Shown: piece after piece, positions 20,326-28,263 of the stretch
Layout: each line of letters begins with the position of its first letter
Numbering within the stretch: the stretch's first letter is position 1
Source of the DNA: Zygosaccharomyces rouxii
Taxonomy: Eukaryota; Ascomycota; Saccharomycetes; Saccharomycetales; Saccharomycetaceae
NCBI RefSeq assembly: GCF_000026365.1
Contig: NC_012994.1
Span: 744,001 to 808,000, forward strand
Length of the DNA stretch: 64,000 bases
Direction of reading: 5' to 3'
The notes under the pieces: generated by a model
Told to the model about the DNA's origin: nothing
Databases searched by the model: none
Seen by the model: only the letters and a program-made list of their open reading frames with translations
Translations under genes and position numbers: made by a program

Positions 20326-20747
20326 TGACAATTCTAAAGACGCTGAGGTCACTTTTTAATGAACTTTGGCTCGCTAATACTGCCTTTACCACTATTACTA
20401 TTACTCTCTTAAGGTCATCGACATTCGGATATTGAAAAAATTTGACAATTTGGTGTCCGGGTCACCTCATCGCGCCCTAGGATTTTACACATTCCAGGAA
20501 ATAGTGGGCGGCTAGAAGAAAGGGATACCAATTACAAAGCAATAGGTATGGGACTTCTGTTACATCGATAATAATGGTCTAGTAAGCCCAATCTTGTTGT
20601 TAATTGGCCTCAATAATTTATATGTCATTTTCTACGAATATGCATTCTTACATATAGTTCAAAGAATCTCTCGATGAGCTAACCATACACTTCAGATATT
20701 GGTCCATTAACCGCTGAAAACAAGTTCATTGCTTTTAGCTTGTTGGT
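20326..20747. other. GUS1-RAI1 divergent promoter region
   Basis: 422 bp between two start codons, with no ORF of note. It contains a closely spaced RRPE-like and PAC element pair listed separately, fitting a shared ribosome-biogenesis/translation promoter. Confidence 0.65.
20443..20473. promoter_or_regulatory. RRPE-like and PAC elements
   Basis: TGAAAAAATTT at 20443-20453 resembles the RRPE (TGAAAAATTT, one extra A). CTCATCGC at 20466-20473 is the reverse complement of the exact PAC core GCGATGAG. The pair is 13 bp apart, about 120-150 bp upstream of the GUS1 ATG and about 275-305 bp upstream of RAI1. In S. cerevisiae PAC (Dot6/Tod6) and RRPE (Stb3) co-occur in ribosome-biogenesis promoters. 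Assignment is by motif only. Confidence 0.55.
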
Positions 20748-21890
20748 ATGGTGGTCACTTCCAATTTATTCGTGAAGCAGAAAGGCACCACAACGGCTTT
20801 GAAGCAGCCTAAAGAGTTGACTTTTTACTCAAGAACGGATGATGATAACTTTTTAGTGGAAGACGATGTTCATTTACAGTACTACTATTTACCAGATGCT
20901 GATTTGGAGAAAAGATTAGACCTCAGTAGTGGCATTAAAAAATTGAAGGATACTGCCAGTAATTTCAAGGATCAAGGTACTTTATTTGGACTTTTACAAA
21001 GTATTCAGAATTATGAACAACGTAAGAATAAAAAAATTAAAGCTGATATCGTTACCTTCCGTGGTATTATGAGGAAACTTATAAGTGCTGCATTCGATAC
21101 TTCAAATTTTAATCCAATAGATCTCCGTATTGTCAGTTTTGATGGTCAATTGTTCATTAAAGAAGTTCCAAAGCAAGAAGCAAAACCTGCTCCTGGCTCA
21201 CCTGCTCAATTAGCCTGGTATAGTGGTTATAAGTTTGAGACGTTGGCTACGCTACCACAACCTTTGCCGTTAGTTTCGAGAACTACCTTGGACAAGAGAC
21301 CAAAAAAATTGGTCAACACTGGTGAAGAATATATTACAGTGGTGAAAACTGGTGTCGGTAACGTTAAAGTAATATTGGGAGCGGAAGTTGATTGCATATT
21401 TGACTTTAAGGAAGAAGGTAAGGATAATCTGAAACATTACGCAGAGTTAAAATGTTCTGCAGATGTTAGCACCCCGGCGGATGCTCGTAAGTTCGAACGC
21501 AAAGTGTTTAGAACCTGGCTGCAGTGTTTCCTTGTTGGAATACCTAGGATTATCTATGGATTTAGGGATAATAATAACGTACTCAAAACTGTTGAGGAGT
21601 ACACTACGACGGAAGTACCAGTTTTATTGAAAAGCAATAATCCAGCTATGAATTCTTCATGTCTTGATGCAATTAAGTGGTATGGCACCCTAACGGAATG
21701 GTTACTGAAGATGATACCAAGAGATGGTGATACAATTAGAGCATATCGTCTAGTTTATGAGAACAACCATCTCCGGTTGACAGAAATAGAAGACACTGAA
21801 TCAGAGTACCAGGGTCTCGTAGAGGGAGAAGAGATTCTGAGTGATGAATTCAAAAAATGGAGAAAATCTATGAACGAAAGAAATTTGTAG
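20748..21890 (+). CDS. RAI1: RAI1, Rat1-interacting decapping nuclease (DXO family)
   Basis: 380 residues, ATG at 20748 (S. cerevisiae 387). Near the start it has [23 protein letters not shown]. Catalytic DXO motifs are [10 protein letters not shown], then HYAELKCS (the ExK pair) and [21 protein letters not shown]. Known role: partner of the 5'-3' exonuclease Rat1; hydrolyses pyrophosphate or the whole cap from RNAs with unfinished 5' ends. It corresponds to YGL246C. Its stop is only 22 bp from the convergent oxidoreductase stop. Confidence 0.97.
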   Translation: MVVTSNLFVKQKGTTTALKQPKELTFYSRTDDDNFLVEDDVHLQYYYLPDADLEKRLDLSSGIKKLKDTASNFKDQGTLFGLLQSIQNYEQRKNKKIKADIVTFRGIMRKLISAAFDTSNFNPIDLRIVSFDGQLFIKEVPKQEAKPAPGSPAQLAWYSGYKFETLATLPQPLPLVSRTTLDKRPKKLVNTGEEYITVVKTGVGNVKVILGAEVDCIFDFKEEGKDNLKHYAELKCSADVSTPADARKFERKVFRTWLQCFLVGIPRIIYGFRDNNNVLKTVEEYTTTEVPVLLKSNNPAMNSSCLDAIKWYGTLTEWLLKMIPRDGDTIRAYRLVYENNHLRLTEIEDTESEYQGLVEGEEILSDEFKKWRKSMNERNL

Positions 21891-21912
21891 AATATGTAAA
21901 CATGTAAAGTAT

Positions 21913-22839
21913 TTAAGATCTGTAAACATCGAAAAAATGAGGTAAACACCATTGGAAATGTTTCTTGCTACCGACTTCATTGATCAGTTCCACATCAGAC
22001 TTTTCTAATTCAAAATCAAGCGTCCCCAAAATCTCATGTATGCGTTCTTCTTTGGAAGATGTAGTTAGGGCAACGATACCACGATCAATGACCCATCTCA
22101 ATACTATTTGAGTTTCGCTTTTACCGTACTTCTTCATCAGATTTGGTAAAATATCATCTAATGGTCCCGGTCTTGCTCTAAATAATGGTGCCAATGGTGA
22201 ATACGCCTCTACAACAATATGCTTGTTTTGACACCACTCTACGACACCAGGAGATTGATTTTGCAAATACGGATGGAATTCAACTTGGTGAACCATGGGG
22301 AGATATCTGCAGTAGCTTTCCATCTGTTTTAAAGTCTCCAGAGGAAAATTGGAGACACCGATTGCTTTAGCGATTCCAGCTTCGTAAAGCTCCTCCACTT
22401 GTCTCCATGCCTCTTGAAGATCGATTCCAGCGTTTTCCTTTGTGATATCGGGCCTGTGGAGCATGTAAAGATCAAAATATTTAATACCTAGAGCTTCTAA
22501 TCCTTTTTTAGCTGCTTGGATGGGTCCTGAGCAATCAAGGCCAGTCCAAGCGCCTTGGTTGTATTTATCCGTAATAAACAGCTTATCGCGAGGAAGTTGA
22601 GATCTTCTAAGAGCTTCTCCTACTTCTTCATGAGTCAAGTAGAATTCTGCAGTATCGATGTGGTTAAAACCTAAGTCAACAGCTGTTACCAACTGATCTA
22701 CAAGTTTATCGATGAATTGACCCTTCGTCTCACCTTCACGCTTAGCTATACGCCATTGGGTACCAGTACCAAACCCAAGTACGGGGATGTGCGTATGAGT
22801 TTCTTTGATCTCAATTGTAGGAATTATGGGTCTAGTCAT
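21913..22839 (-). CDS. aldo-keto reductase (YDL124W-like)
   Basis: 308 residues from the ATG at 22839 (MTRPIIPTIEIKE); four more in-frame codons begin with TTG. The aldo-keto reductase barrel has the catalytic tetrad Asp62 (HIDTAEFY), Tyr67, Lys92 (FITDKYN) and His128 (LYMLHRP), plus IGVSNFPLE. The DKY motif and overall fit are closest to S. cerevisiae YDL124W, an NADPH-dependent alpha-keto amide reductase; other AKR members are possible. It has no counterpart at this place in S. cerevisiae, where RAI1 and BRR6 orthologs adjoin, so it is an insertion here or a loss there. Confidence 0.88.
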   Translation of the reverse strand: MTRPIIPTIEIKETHTHIPVLGFGTGTQWRIAKREGETKGQFIDKLVDQLVTAVDLGFNHIDTAEFYLTHEEVGEALRRSQLPRDKLFITDKYNQGAWTGLDCSGPIQAAKKGLEALGIKYFDLYMLHRPDITKENAGIDLQEAWRQVEELYEAGIAKAIGVSNFPLETLKQMESYCRYLPMVHQVEFHPYLQNQSPGVVEWCQNKHIVVEAYSPLAPLFRARPGPLDDILPNLMKKYGKSETQIVLRWVIDRGIVALTTSSKEERIHEILGTLDFELEKSDVELINEVGSKKHFQWCLPHFFDVYRS

Positions 22840-22928
22840 AGTAAATGGCAAGTGATGATTCGATCAATACATGCTTGAGGTCTATCGAATAAGCAGTAAT
22901 TGGTTTTATACCTCCAGTCATTATAATA

Positions 22929-23438
22929 TCACTCAATACGGGCATTGTTGCTTGGTTGATAAGTGGACATACGGTCGCCACGGATGTAGTATTGGACTCT
23001 GTAGGATGCTATTACCACATTGGTGACCAGCACCAGGGCACATACAGCCAGTAGGACGAATACCAATGATCTAAAAGAAATTGCTTCTACAAAAGCGTTT
23101 AAAGTTTCTGCTAAAGTTTGCGTCCACAACGACGCCGATTGAACTTGACCTGTAGAATGCATGCAGTGATGCCAACCATCACATAGTGTTTCTAATGCAG
23201 GTACGTGCGAAACGCACCCATTATCCTCGTAGTGTTTTTGACACCTTTTCACTCTGATAACCTGTTCTGCAATTTTTAGTTGAACTTTCTGATCCACATC
23301 TTGCTTTATGAGTAGTATAAATTTGATCACCACACTTAGTATTATCACCAAGATACTGGAATTGAATGCTAGTCGGACGAATTCTCCAATATGAGATGCA
23401 TTATTACTTGTAGACGATTGCGTCAATAACTGGGTCAT
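22929..23438 (-). CDS. BRR6: BRR6, nuclear envelope protein of the Brr6/Brl1 family
   Basis: 169 residues from the ATG at 23438 (MTQLLTQSST); the frame extends 11 codons upstream but begins with TTG. Two membrane spans (about 26-45 and 124-143) flank a lumenal domain with the four family cysteines (66, 75, 86, 92) thought to form disulfides, and WTQTLAETLNAFVEAISFRS before the second span. Known role: nuclear pore complex assembly and membrane lipid homeostasis at the nuclear envelope, with Brl1 and Apq12. It is shorter than S. cerevisiae Brr6 (197). It corresponds to YGL247W. Confidence 0.92.
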   Translation of the reverse strand: MTQLLTQSSTSNNASHIGEFVRLAFNSSILVIILSVVIKFILLIKQDVDQKVQLKIAEQVIRVKRCQKHYEDNGCVSHVPALETLCDGWHHCMHSTGQVQSASLWTQTLAETLNAFVEAISFRSLVFVLLAVCALVLVTNVVIASYRVQYYIRGDRMSTYQPSNNARIE

Positions 23439-23794
23439 GGGAAAAGCAGTAGACAACCGTGATTGATGCAAGTGAAGCCCTGCTCAAGAGCCTGGGCTTG
23501 GTAGGTTTAGAAGTACCGGTAAAATGTTATGTTTTATTAAGATAAGTTATTCTTTTATAGTTCTAAAGGTCCCAGTTTGAGTTAGCTGCGAGACGCCGTA
23601 AAGAGTCGCTCATTGATGCCACAGTCACGTGCCCGGAAGAGAGAATGTTCGACGTTGAGAAAGAATTGGAAAGTAGTTAGCGATAGGCGGCTAAATGAGG
23701 CTTACGACATGTTGGGCATGTCTGTAGGGATGGTCTCCCTTTTCTGGCGTTTAATATGATCCATTTTTCGCTTTAAAAATTTGAGAAAAAGAAA

Positions 23795-23865
23795 TGCGCA
23801 AACCCGGAATCGAACCAGGGGCTCATCGATGGCAACGATGAATTTTACCACTAAACCATTTGCGC
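23795..23865 (-). tRNA. tRNA-Gly (GCC)
   Basis: 71 nt with a complete cloverleaf. The 5' end is GCGCAAATGGTTTAGTGGT (box A), the anticodon loop is TTGCCAT with anticodon GCC (plus-strand positions 23831-23833), the T arm is GGTTCGATTCC, and the acceptor stem GCGCAAA pairs with TTTGCGC. It closely matches the S. cerevisiae tRNA-Gly(GCC). No intron. A five-T run for RNA polymerase III termination lies just downstream (AAAAA at 23786-23790 on the plus strand). Confidence 0.97.
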
Positions 23866-24185
23866 TCAGTAACTTATGATACGGTGTTGGAGTTATGGGG
23901 TTCTTACGGAAGGACACTCTGATAGGGTTCGGTTAGTTATAAGAATACGATGTAATTTAGACTAGAGCACCAAGACCTCATTATGCAATCTACGAAGACC
24001 GGTTCTGTCCATTAAGCTACATCTCAGATCTTGATTGGATCTAGGATCTCGTTATATACTATTATTATTGTAAGTGGTACAAAAACACATTAATTACAAT
24101 ATGTTAATTTATCCAAATAAGACGTAATGGTGCTATTATTCTTCTTGTATATGTGCCAGTTCCAGCCCACAGGGTACATAGAGAG

Positions 24186-24198
24186 CCGCAAAATGCGG
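24186..24198. repeat. short perfect hairpin
   Basis: CCGCA-AAA-TGCGG: a 5-bp stem with a 3-nt loop in otherwise AT-rich noncoding DNA. It could belong to the same transcript as the hairpin cluster 0.5 kb further on. Confidence 0.5.
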
Positions 24199-24708
24199 TA
24201 GGGTGGAGTTATCGTGATGCCCGTTTAATTCATTGTACATGCGTCGAATATGATAATGCTACTTATTGAGCAAGGCTAGGAATTCGATGTAAAAATATGG
24301 TTTCAATGTACATACATATACATGGGATATAAAGCACCTAAACCTTTAATTTCTTCGAGGGTAGTTGGATGTATTAATTTTCAATATGTATCATAAGGCT
24401 TCGTCGTAGCTAACGGTTATTATCTATATTTGGTTTTTTTTCAGCGGTTAGTACACATTTGTAGGTTGATAACAATTGATGTACTCCGTGAATCAATGTA
24501 ACCTTGGCACTGAATAAGTGTGCTGTGTTCACTGGGCTTGCCACATATTGACACAATACTTGAATAAAAACAAACATAACGTCTATTAAAGGGTAGTGCT
24601 ATATATTATATGCTTTCCTGTCTAAGTATACCATATAGAATAACCATTTTGAAAATTTGCTAATATCGATTCAGGCTTTTCTCTGTCCAATAAAAAGAAT
24701 GAATTGAT

Positions 24709-24804
24709 GGGAGAAGGCAAGAGTTGCCACTGGGCTCCCATTCCAATAGGAATGAGTAAGGGAGAACTATCAGAATGAGAGCCCAGCGTTCTGAAGAAAA
24801 GAAC
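24709..24804 (+). ncRNA. candidate structured noncoding RNA (hairpin cluster)
   Basis: Several perfect inverted repeats lie within 96 bp: GGCAA/TTGCC (24716-24720, 24724-24728), CTGGGCTC/GAGCCCAG (24730-24737, 24779-24786) enclosing CATTCC/GGAATG (24739-24744, 24749-24754), and GTTCT/AGAAC (24788-24792, 24800-24804). GGGAG occurs twice (24709, 24760) and can pair with CTCCC (24735-24739). An ACA triplet follows the last stem, as in H/ACA snoRNAs, but I could not fit the full snoRNA layout. Strand and ends are unknown. This is inference from foldability only. Confidence 0.35.
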
Positions 24805-25340
24805 AGTTTATGCAAAAGTATAAGAAAACAAAATGGACTTTTCTCGCATTTACTCTGTATTTAACACTAATGAAAGCGTTTGTGACACAAAGATAAAATT
24901 GACATTAAGAGGCACTAGCTAGATATTAAACATTTTTGTATAGTATTATAATATATTGAACCACAATAAGTATATTGAATTTTGAATAATTTATTTATTT
25001 TTTTTTTTGGTTTTAAAGATTTCTGTCGCTGACACTGGCACTGGCACTGACGTTGACCGCGTCGGCTCCGGCACCGGTCGACTGATAGGACCCGAAAGCT
25101 CTCAACATGAATTAAAGATCATCATGAATCTAATTACCAGAGGTTGAATCAGTATAGCAAGTTTAACCGGTACTGACACTCGCGTTCTTTGTCAAAGTGA
25201 GTCTCTTCCAAAGGATAGCACAATCCGTTTCGAAGGTTTTATCAAAACCGACAACATTGCAATCACCCAAGGCCCCCAATTCATCAGTTGCCAATAGTTT
25301 TACCCCTACAGAATCACCATTAGAAAAGGGTACCAAAGAA

Positions 25341-25706
25341 ATGCGTTCGACTTGTGTTAGATTAGCTCATCATTATACACCAATGATTCGTTTCGTTGGT
25401 GGTAGACATCATCATACACCACATTCAAGTGAAATCTTACCACATCCTTGTGCAGAAAACGGGTTACTACCAAATTCTAAGGATACAGTACCAGCAGGTG
25501 AATTTTTGAAGAATTTGAGGCCATTTAAAGTTATTCCATACAAGAGTAAAGCTGAAACTGTTCAACCTGACAGCAGATACCAATATCAACAAAGACCATT
25601 GCAAGAAGGTGAAAAGACACACGCTTATGAATTATCTCCAAGGTTTCAATTTAAGGGCTTCAGCGAAAGTGAAATAGAATCCATCAATGGTGGTGGTGCT
25701 TTATAA
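25341..25706 (+). CDS. KGD4: KGD4 (YMR31), alpha-ketoglutarate dehydrogenase E3-recruiting subunit
   Basis: 121 residues from the ATG at 25341 (MRSTCVRLAHHYTPMIRFVGG), aligning with S. cerevisiae Kgd4 (123 residues) from its first Met to the C-terminal ESINGGGAL. Conserved points are FVGGRHHHTPH, HPCAENGLLPNSK and FKVIPYKS. Known role: mitochondrial adaptor that holds the E3 lipoamide dehydrogenase to the E1-E2 core; formerly counted as a ribosomal protein. The frame is open without an ATG for 58 codons upstream (from 25167) and reads like a presequence, suggesting a longer non-AUG-initiated form. It corresponds to YFR049W. Confidence 0.93.
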   Translation: MRSTCVRLAHHYTPMIRFVGGRHHHTPHSSEILPHPCAENGLLPNSKDTVPAGEFLKNLRPFKVIPYKSKAETVQPDSRYQYQQRPLQEGEKTHAYELSPRFQFKGFSESEIESINGGGAL

Positions 25707-25777
25707 ATTAATTGATAATATTATTTAATTCTTTTGTTTAACAAAACACAAATGCTAGCATTACAAAAGGTGGCCAC

Positions 25778-26845
25778 TCATAGGTAAAAAGTGTAACCTT
25801 TAACAGCAACGGAAAATCGTATTCCCTCCAAACCAAATCTTTGGGCCTCTTGGCGAACTTCATTCAAAATCACTAATCTTGGATCTTTGAAGGAACAATG
25901 ACCTTTGACGTGTGTTATTATTACATCCATATCTGGTCGCTGTTCACAACCGTAAACATTCTGTAGATGAGACAATTCTTCAACTAATCTTGTTGGGGAC
26001 ATATGCCCATATAATTCCTTTGTATCAATTGGTGATGAACACTCAACGATTATGGCTTTAATCTTATGCAATGGAACTCTTGCCGCCAAATATGAACAAA
26101 GGTTCGATAGTAAAGGTTCATCACTGTCAGGTTCCATATCCCCACAGATTATTATACAGTGGTCTGTGGTTATATCACGAAATAAATAGACTGTACTGAA
26201 GATTTTCTCTCGTGGAGAATAAGCCCCCTTACCATGAGAAACTCGGAATGGTGTTATTTCAATATGCGTAAATGTTGGATTTGTGGTCGCAATTTGATCC
26301 GTCAATGATTCTGTCTTCAGTCTTTGTCCACCACCATGAATTAAGTTGGGCCAGATGGAATCATTAAAGATAAAACGTTCAATCGCACTTGTAGTAAATG
26401 GTAGCCCCCATATCGTCTTGGCCATCGGTTTTGGAGAATTGAATATTAGTGGACTATCTACGACCATTGCTGCAATGTGGTCTAGATGAGGATGCGTTAC
26501 ATAGTACCCTTTGATCGACTCATAAACTTTGGCTGAACGATAACTTGTAATTCTTGGTGAGCTATCCAGTGCATGCAATGTTGAATCAGAGAGGCCTGGT
26601 CGCACCTGTACATCAGAATCGAAAAACTGGTTTACCGGCTCATAGTCCCTTTCGTAAAATGACTCTATAAGTCCTACTCGTAGTTCTCCTGCTAGCATCC
26701 TGGAAATCTGAGTTGTACCAGCACCTCCGTCAACACATACCGATTCCAAACCATGCCAACCAAATGGTCTAATGAGAAAACACTGTGTTTCACCAACATC
26801 AGGTCCACCAGAGGCACCTAAGACAGTCACTTCAAACTTTGACAT
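25778..26845 (-). CDS. PDE1: PDE1, low-affinity cyclic nucleotide phosphodiesterase (class II)
   Basis: 355 residues, ATG at 26845 (S. cerevisiae 369). The class II phosphodiesterase metal motif HPHLDH is at 118-123 (YYVTHPHLDHIAAMV); further signatures are CGDMEPDSDE, VECSSP and HVKGHCSF. Known reaction: hydrolysis of cAMP (and cGMP) to the 5' monophosphate, damping protein kinase A signalling after glucose addition. It corresponds to YGL248W and is convergent with KGD4. Confidence 0.96.
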   Translation of the reverse strand: MSKFEVTVLGASGGPDVGETQCFLIRPFGWHGLESVCVDGGAGTTQISRMLAGELRVGLIESFYERDYEPVNQFFDSDVQVRPGLSDSTLHALDSSPRITSYRSAKVYESIKGYYVTHPHLDHIAAMVVDSPLIFNSPKPMAKTIWGLPFTTSAIERFIFNDSIWPNLIHGGGQRLKTESLTDQIATTNPTFTHIEITPFRVSHGKGAYSPREKIFSTVYLFRDITTDHCIIICGDMEPDSDEPLLSNLCSYLAARVPLHKIKAIIVECSSPIDTKELYGHMSPTRLVEELSHLQNVYGCEQRPDMDVIITHVKGHCSFKDPRLVILNEVRQEAQRFGLEGIRFSVAVKGYTFYL

Positions 26846-27236
26846 GACTTTTATACTTTGTACAACTTTTTTGAGGGATCACTAATTGTGCACGCATCAC
26901 CAGATAAATCAAGTTCTTTTCATGAATTTTATTTATGCTACAAATAACATAATAATAATGTATTCCTTCCCACTATCAATAAGAATACAAGCTAAATCAT
27001 GAACGAATCATAAAATCACGGCATCTCCTTGTTCAACGATTAACAATATTTTGCGCTGCTGTTAATTTCCAGACACCATTGTTTGCTTCATGTTGCTAAT
27101 TAGCAACGAGATTATCGACGATGATGATATTCTGGCCCTTCCCGCAATGGGTAGAATGAAACGACAAAATGTATATAGAATAGAAACTGGCATTAAAGCT
27201 CAAAGATACATAGACAAGCGTAAAATATAAAGCATG
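26846..27236. other. PDE1-PRE4 intergenic region
   Basis: 391 bp between the PDE1 start and the PRE4 stop (same strand), so it carries the PDE1 promoter and the PRE4 3' end. AT-rich; no gene, RNA or repeat recognised. Confidence 0.6.
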
Positions 27237-28022
27237 TTACACTTTCTGTGTACCATAGCCCTTGATGTCCTTGGCGAAAGACCAAGAAAGATTTTCTATC
27301 CTTTGGTTGGTTTTGAACTGTAGACCCAAGTCATTATCGATTATTGCTAGCGAATACTGTTTGGATGATCTTGCATCTCTGTAGAATAAAACTTTGAGGC
27401 ATTCGACGATGGCATTTTCAGCAGTTTGTAGATCCAGTTTAGCGACGTCACTGTCACGATCCACTAGTTTCCGCAGCAGTGGAACTGCCATGTAGGAGCC
27501 GAATCCTGTGGCTAACGATGGAGAAGAGTAGGTGACACCAAGTAAGTTAACGTAACGGGAAAATGGCTTGCCGTCTTCTACACCTGCAACGATAATTGCA
27601 TTCCACAGTGGGTTAAATTTGGATCTACGATGGTACATGACTGCCGCTAGGTATTCGAACACATAACTTGGCTTCAATCCCTCTACTGAGTCTGCAAATG
27701 AATTGTCGTAGTTGTTTTCAGTAACTAGTTCTTCGATCAAAGTTTCAATGTGTTGCATATCAGAAATATCACCAGAAATACCCACAACTGTATTATCCCC
27801 CACGGGGATCAGTCTTTCAACGTTGTTAAAACGTAACAGAGATCCGTAAGAACCCAGATTATCGGCCGCAATTACGACACCATTGTTATATTTTACACTA
27901 AGCACGGAGGTACCAGTGACTATGGGTTGTTGCGTATTCATCTTGGGGTGTGCCAATTGTTGGTCATAGGCGCCATAAGTGGCATCTGAAGGTCTTCCCC
28001 AGCTAAATGGATCGTGATTCAT
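27237..28022 (-). CDS. PRE4: PRE4, 20S proteasome beta7 subunit
   Basis: 261 residues, ATG at 28022 (MNHDPFSWGRPSDATYGAY), nearly identical at the start to S. cerevisiae Pre4 (266 residues). It has a short propeptide, then NTQQPIVTGTSVLSVKY and ADNLGSYGSLLRF of the Ntn-hydrolase fold. In yeast beta7 is not a catalytic subunit but completes the post-glutamyl site with beta1. The C-terminal tail (DIKGYGTQKV) matches the one that clamps the opposite beta ring. It corresponds to YFR050C, and an exact PACE (Rpn4) site lies 106 bp upstream. Confidence 0.97.
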   Translation of the reverse strand: MNHDPFSWGRPSDATYGAYDQQLAHPKMNTQQPIVTGTSVLSVKYNNGVVIAADNLGSYGSLLRFNNVERLIPVGDNTVVGISGDISDMQHIETLIEELVTENNYDNSFADSVEGLKPSYVFEYLAAVMYHRRSKFNPLWNAIIVAGVEDGKPFSRYVNLLGVTYSSPSLATGFGSYMAVPLLRKLVDRDSDVAKLDLQTAENAIVECLKVLFYRDARSSKQYSLAIIDNDLGLQFKTNQRIENLSWSFAKDIKGYGTQKV

Positions 28023-28127
28023 GGCGTATAATTCTCAATTGTAGAAATGTGTATGCAGTATCTCCCCAGTAGATGGTTCTATGGGTACACTTTTACTTTT
28101 CTATAAGTTTGCTAAGTCTTGTCAAAG

Positions 28128-28136
28128 GGTGGCAAA
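28128..28136 (+). promoter_or_regulatory. PACE element (Rpn4 site) of PRE4
   Basis: GGTGGCAAA, an exact match to the proteasome-associated control element bound by Rpn4, 106 bp upstream of the PRE4 ATG. The second proteasome gene in the window also has one, which supports function. Confidence 0.85.
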
Positions 28137-28263
28137 GGTCATTTTGATGTTCGGCTCGTTGGTCCCAGTTGTAAGATGATTTGCTCCGGGCGTGCGGGTA
28201 ACCCCAAGGTACAAGCAGTATATTCTACATAATAATATTTTATAATATATCTTTATATGGCGG

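Larger units (their letters stand above)
23439..25340. other. long BRR6-KGD4 intergenic region
   Basis: 1.9 kb with no protein gene, unusual in this dense stretch. It contains the tRNA-Gly gene (23795-23865), a perfect short hairpin at 24186-24198, a cluster of hairpins at 24709-24804, a GC-rich patch at about 25027-25085, and in its last ~175 bp the non-AUG 5' extension of KGD4. A GTCACGTG (E-box/CDEI-like) lies near 23624, but no CDEII/CDEIII follows. Confidence 0.7.

Noticed and set aside
23620..23720. Possible centromere (GTCACGTG resembling CDEI)
   Set aside because: No AT-rich CDEII of suitable length and no CCGAA-containing CDEIII follow; the E-box probably belongs to an ordinary promoter.
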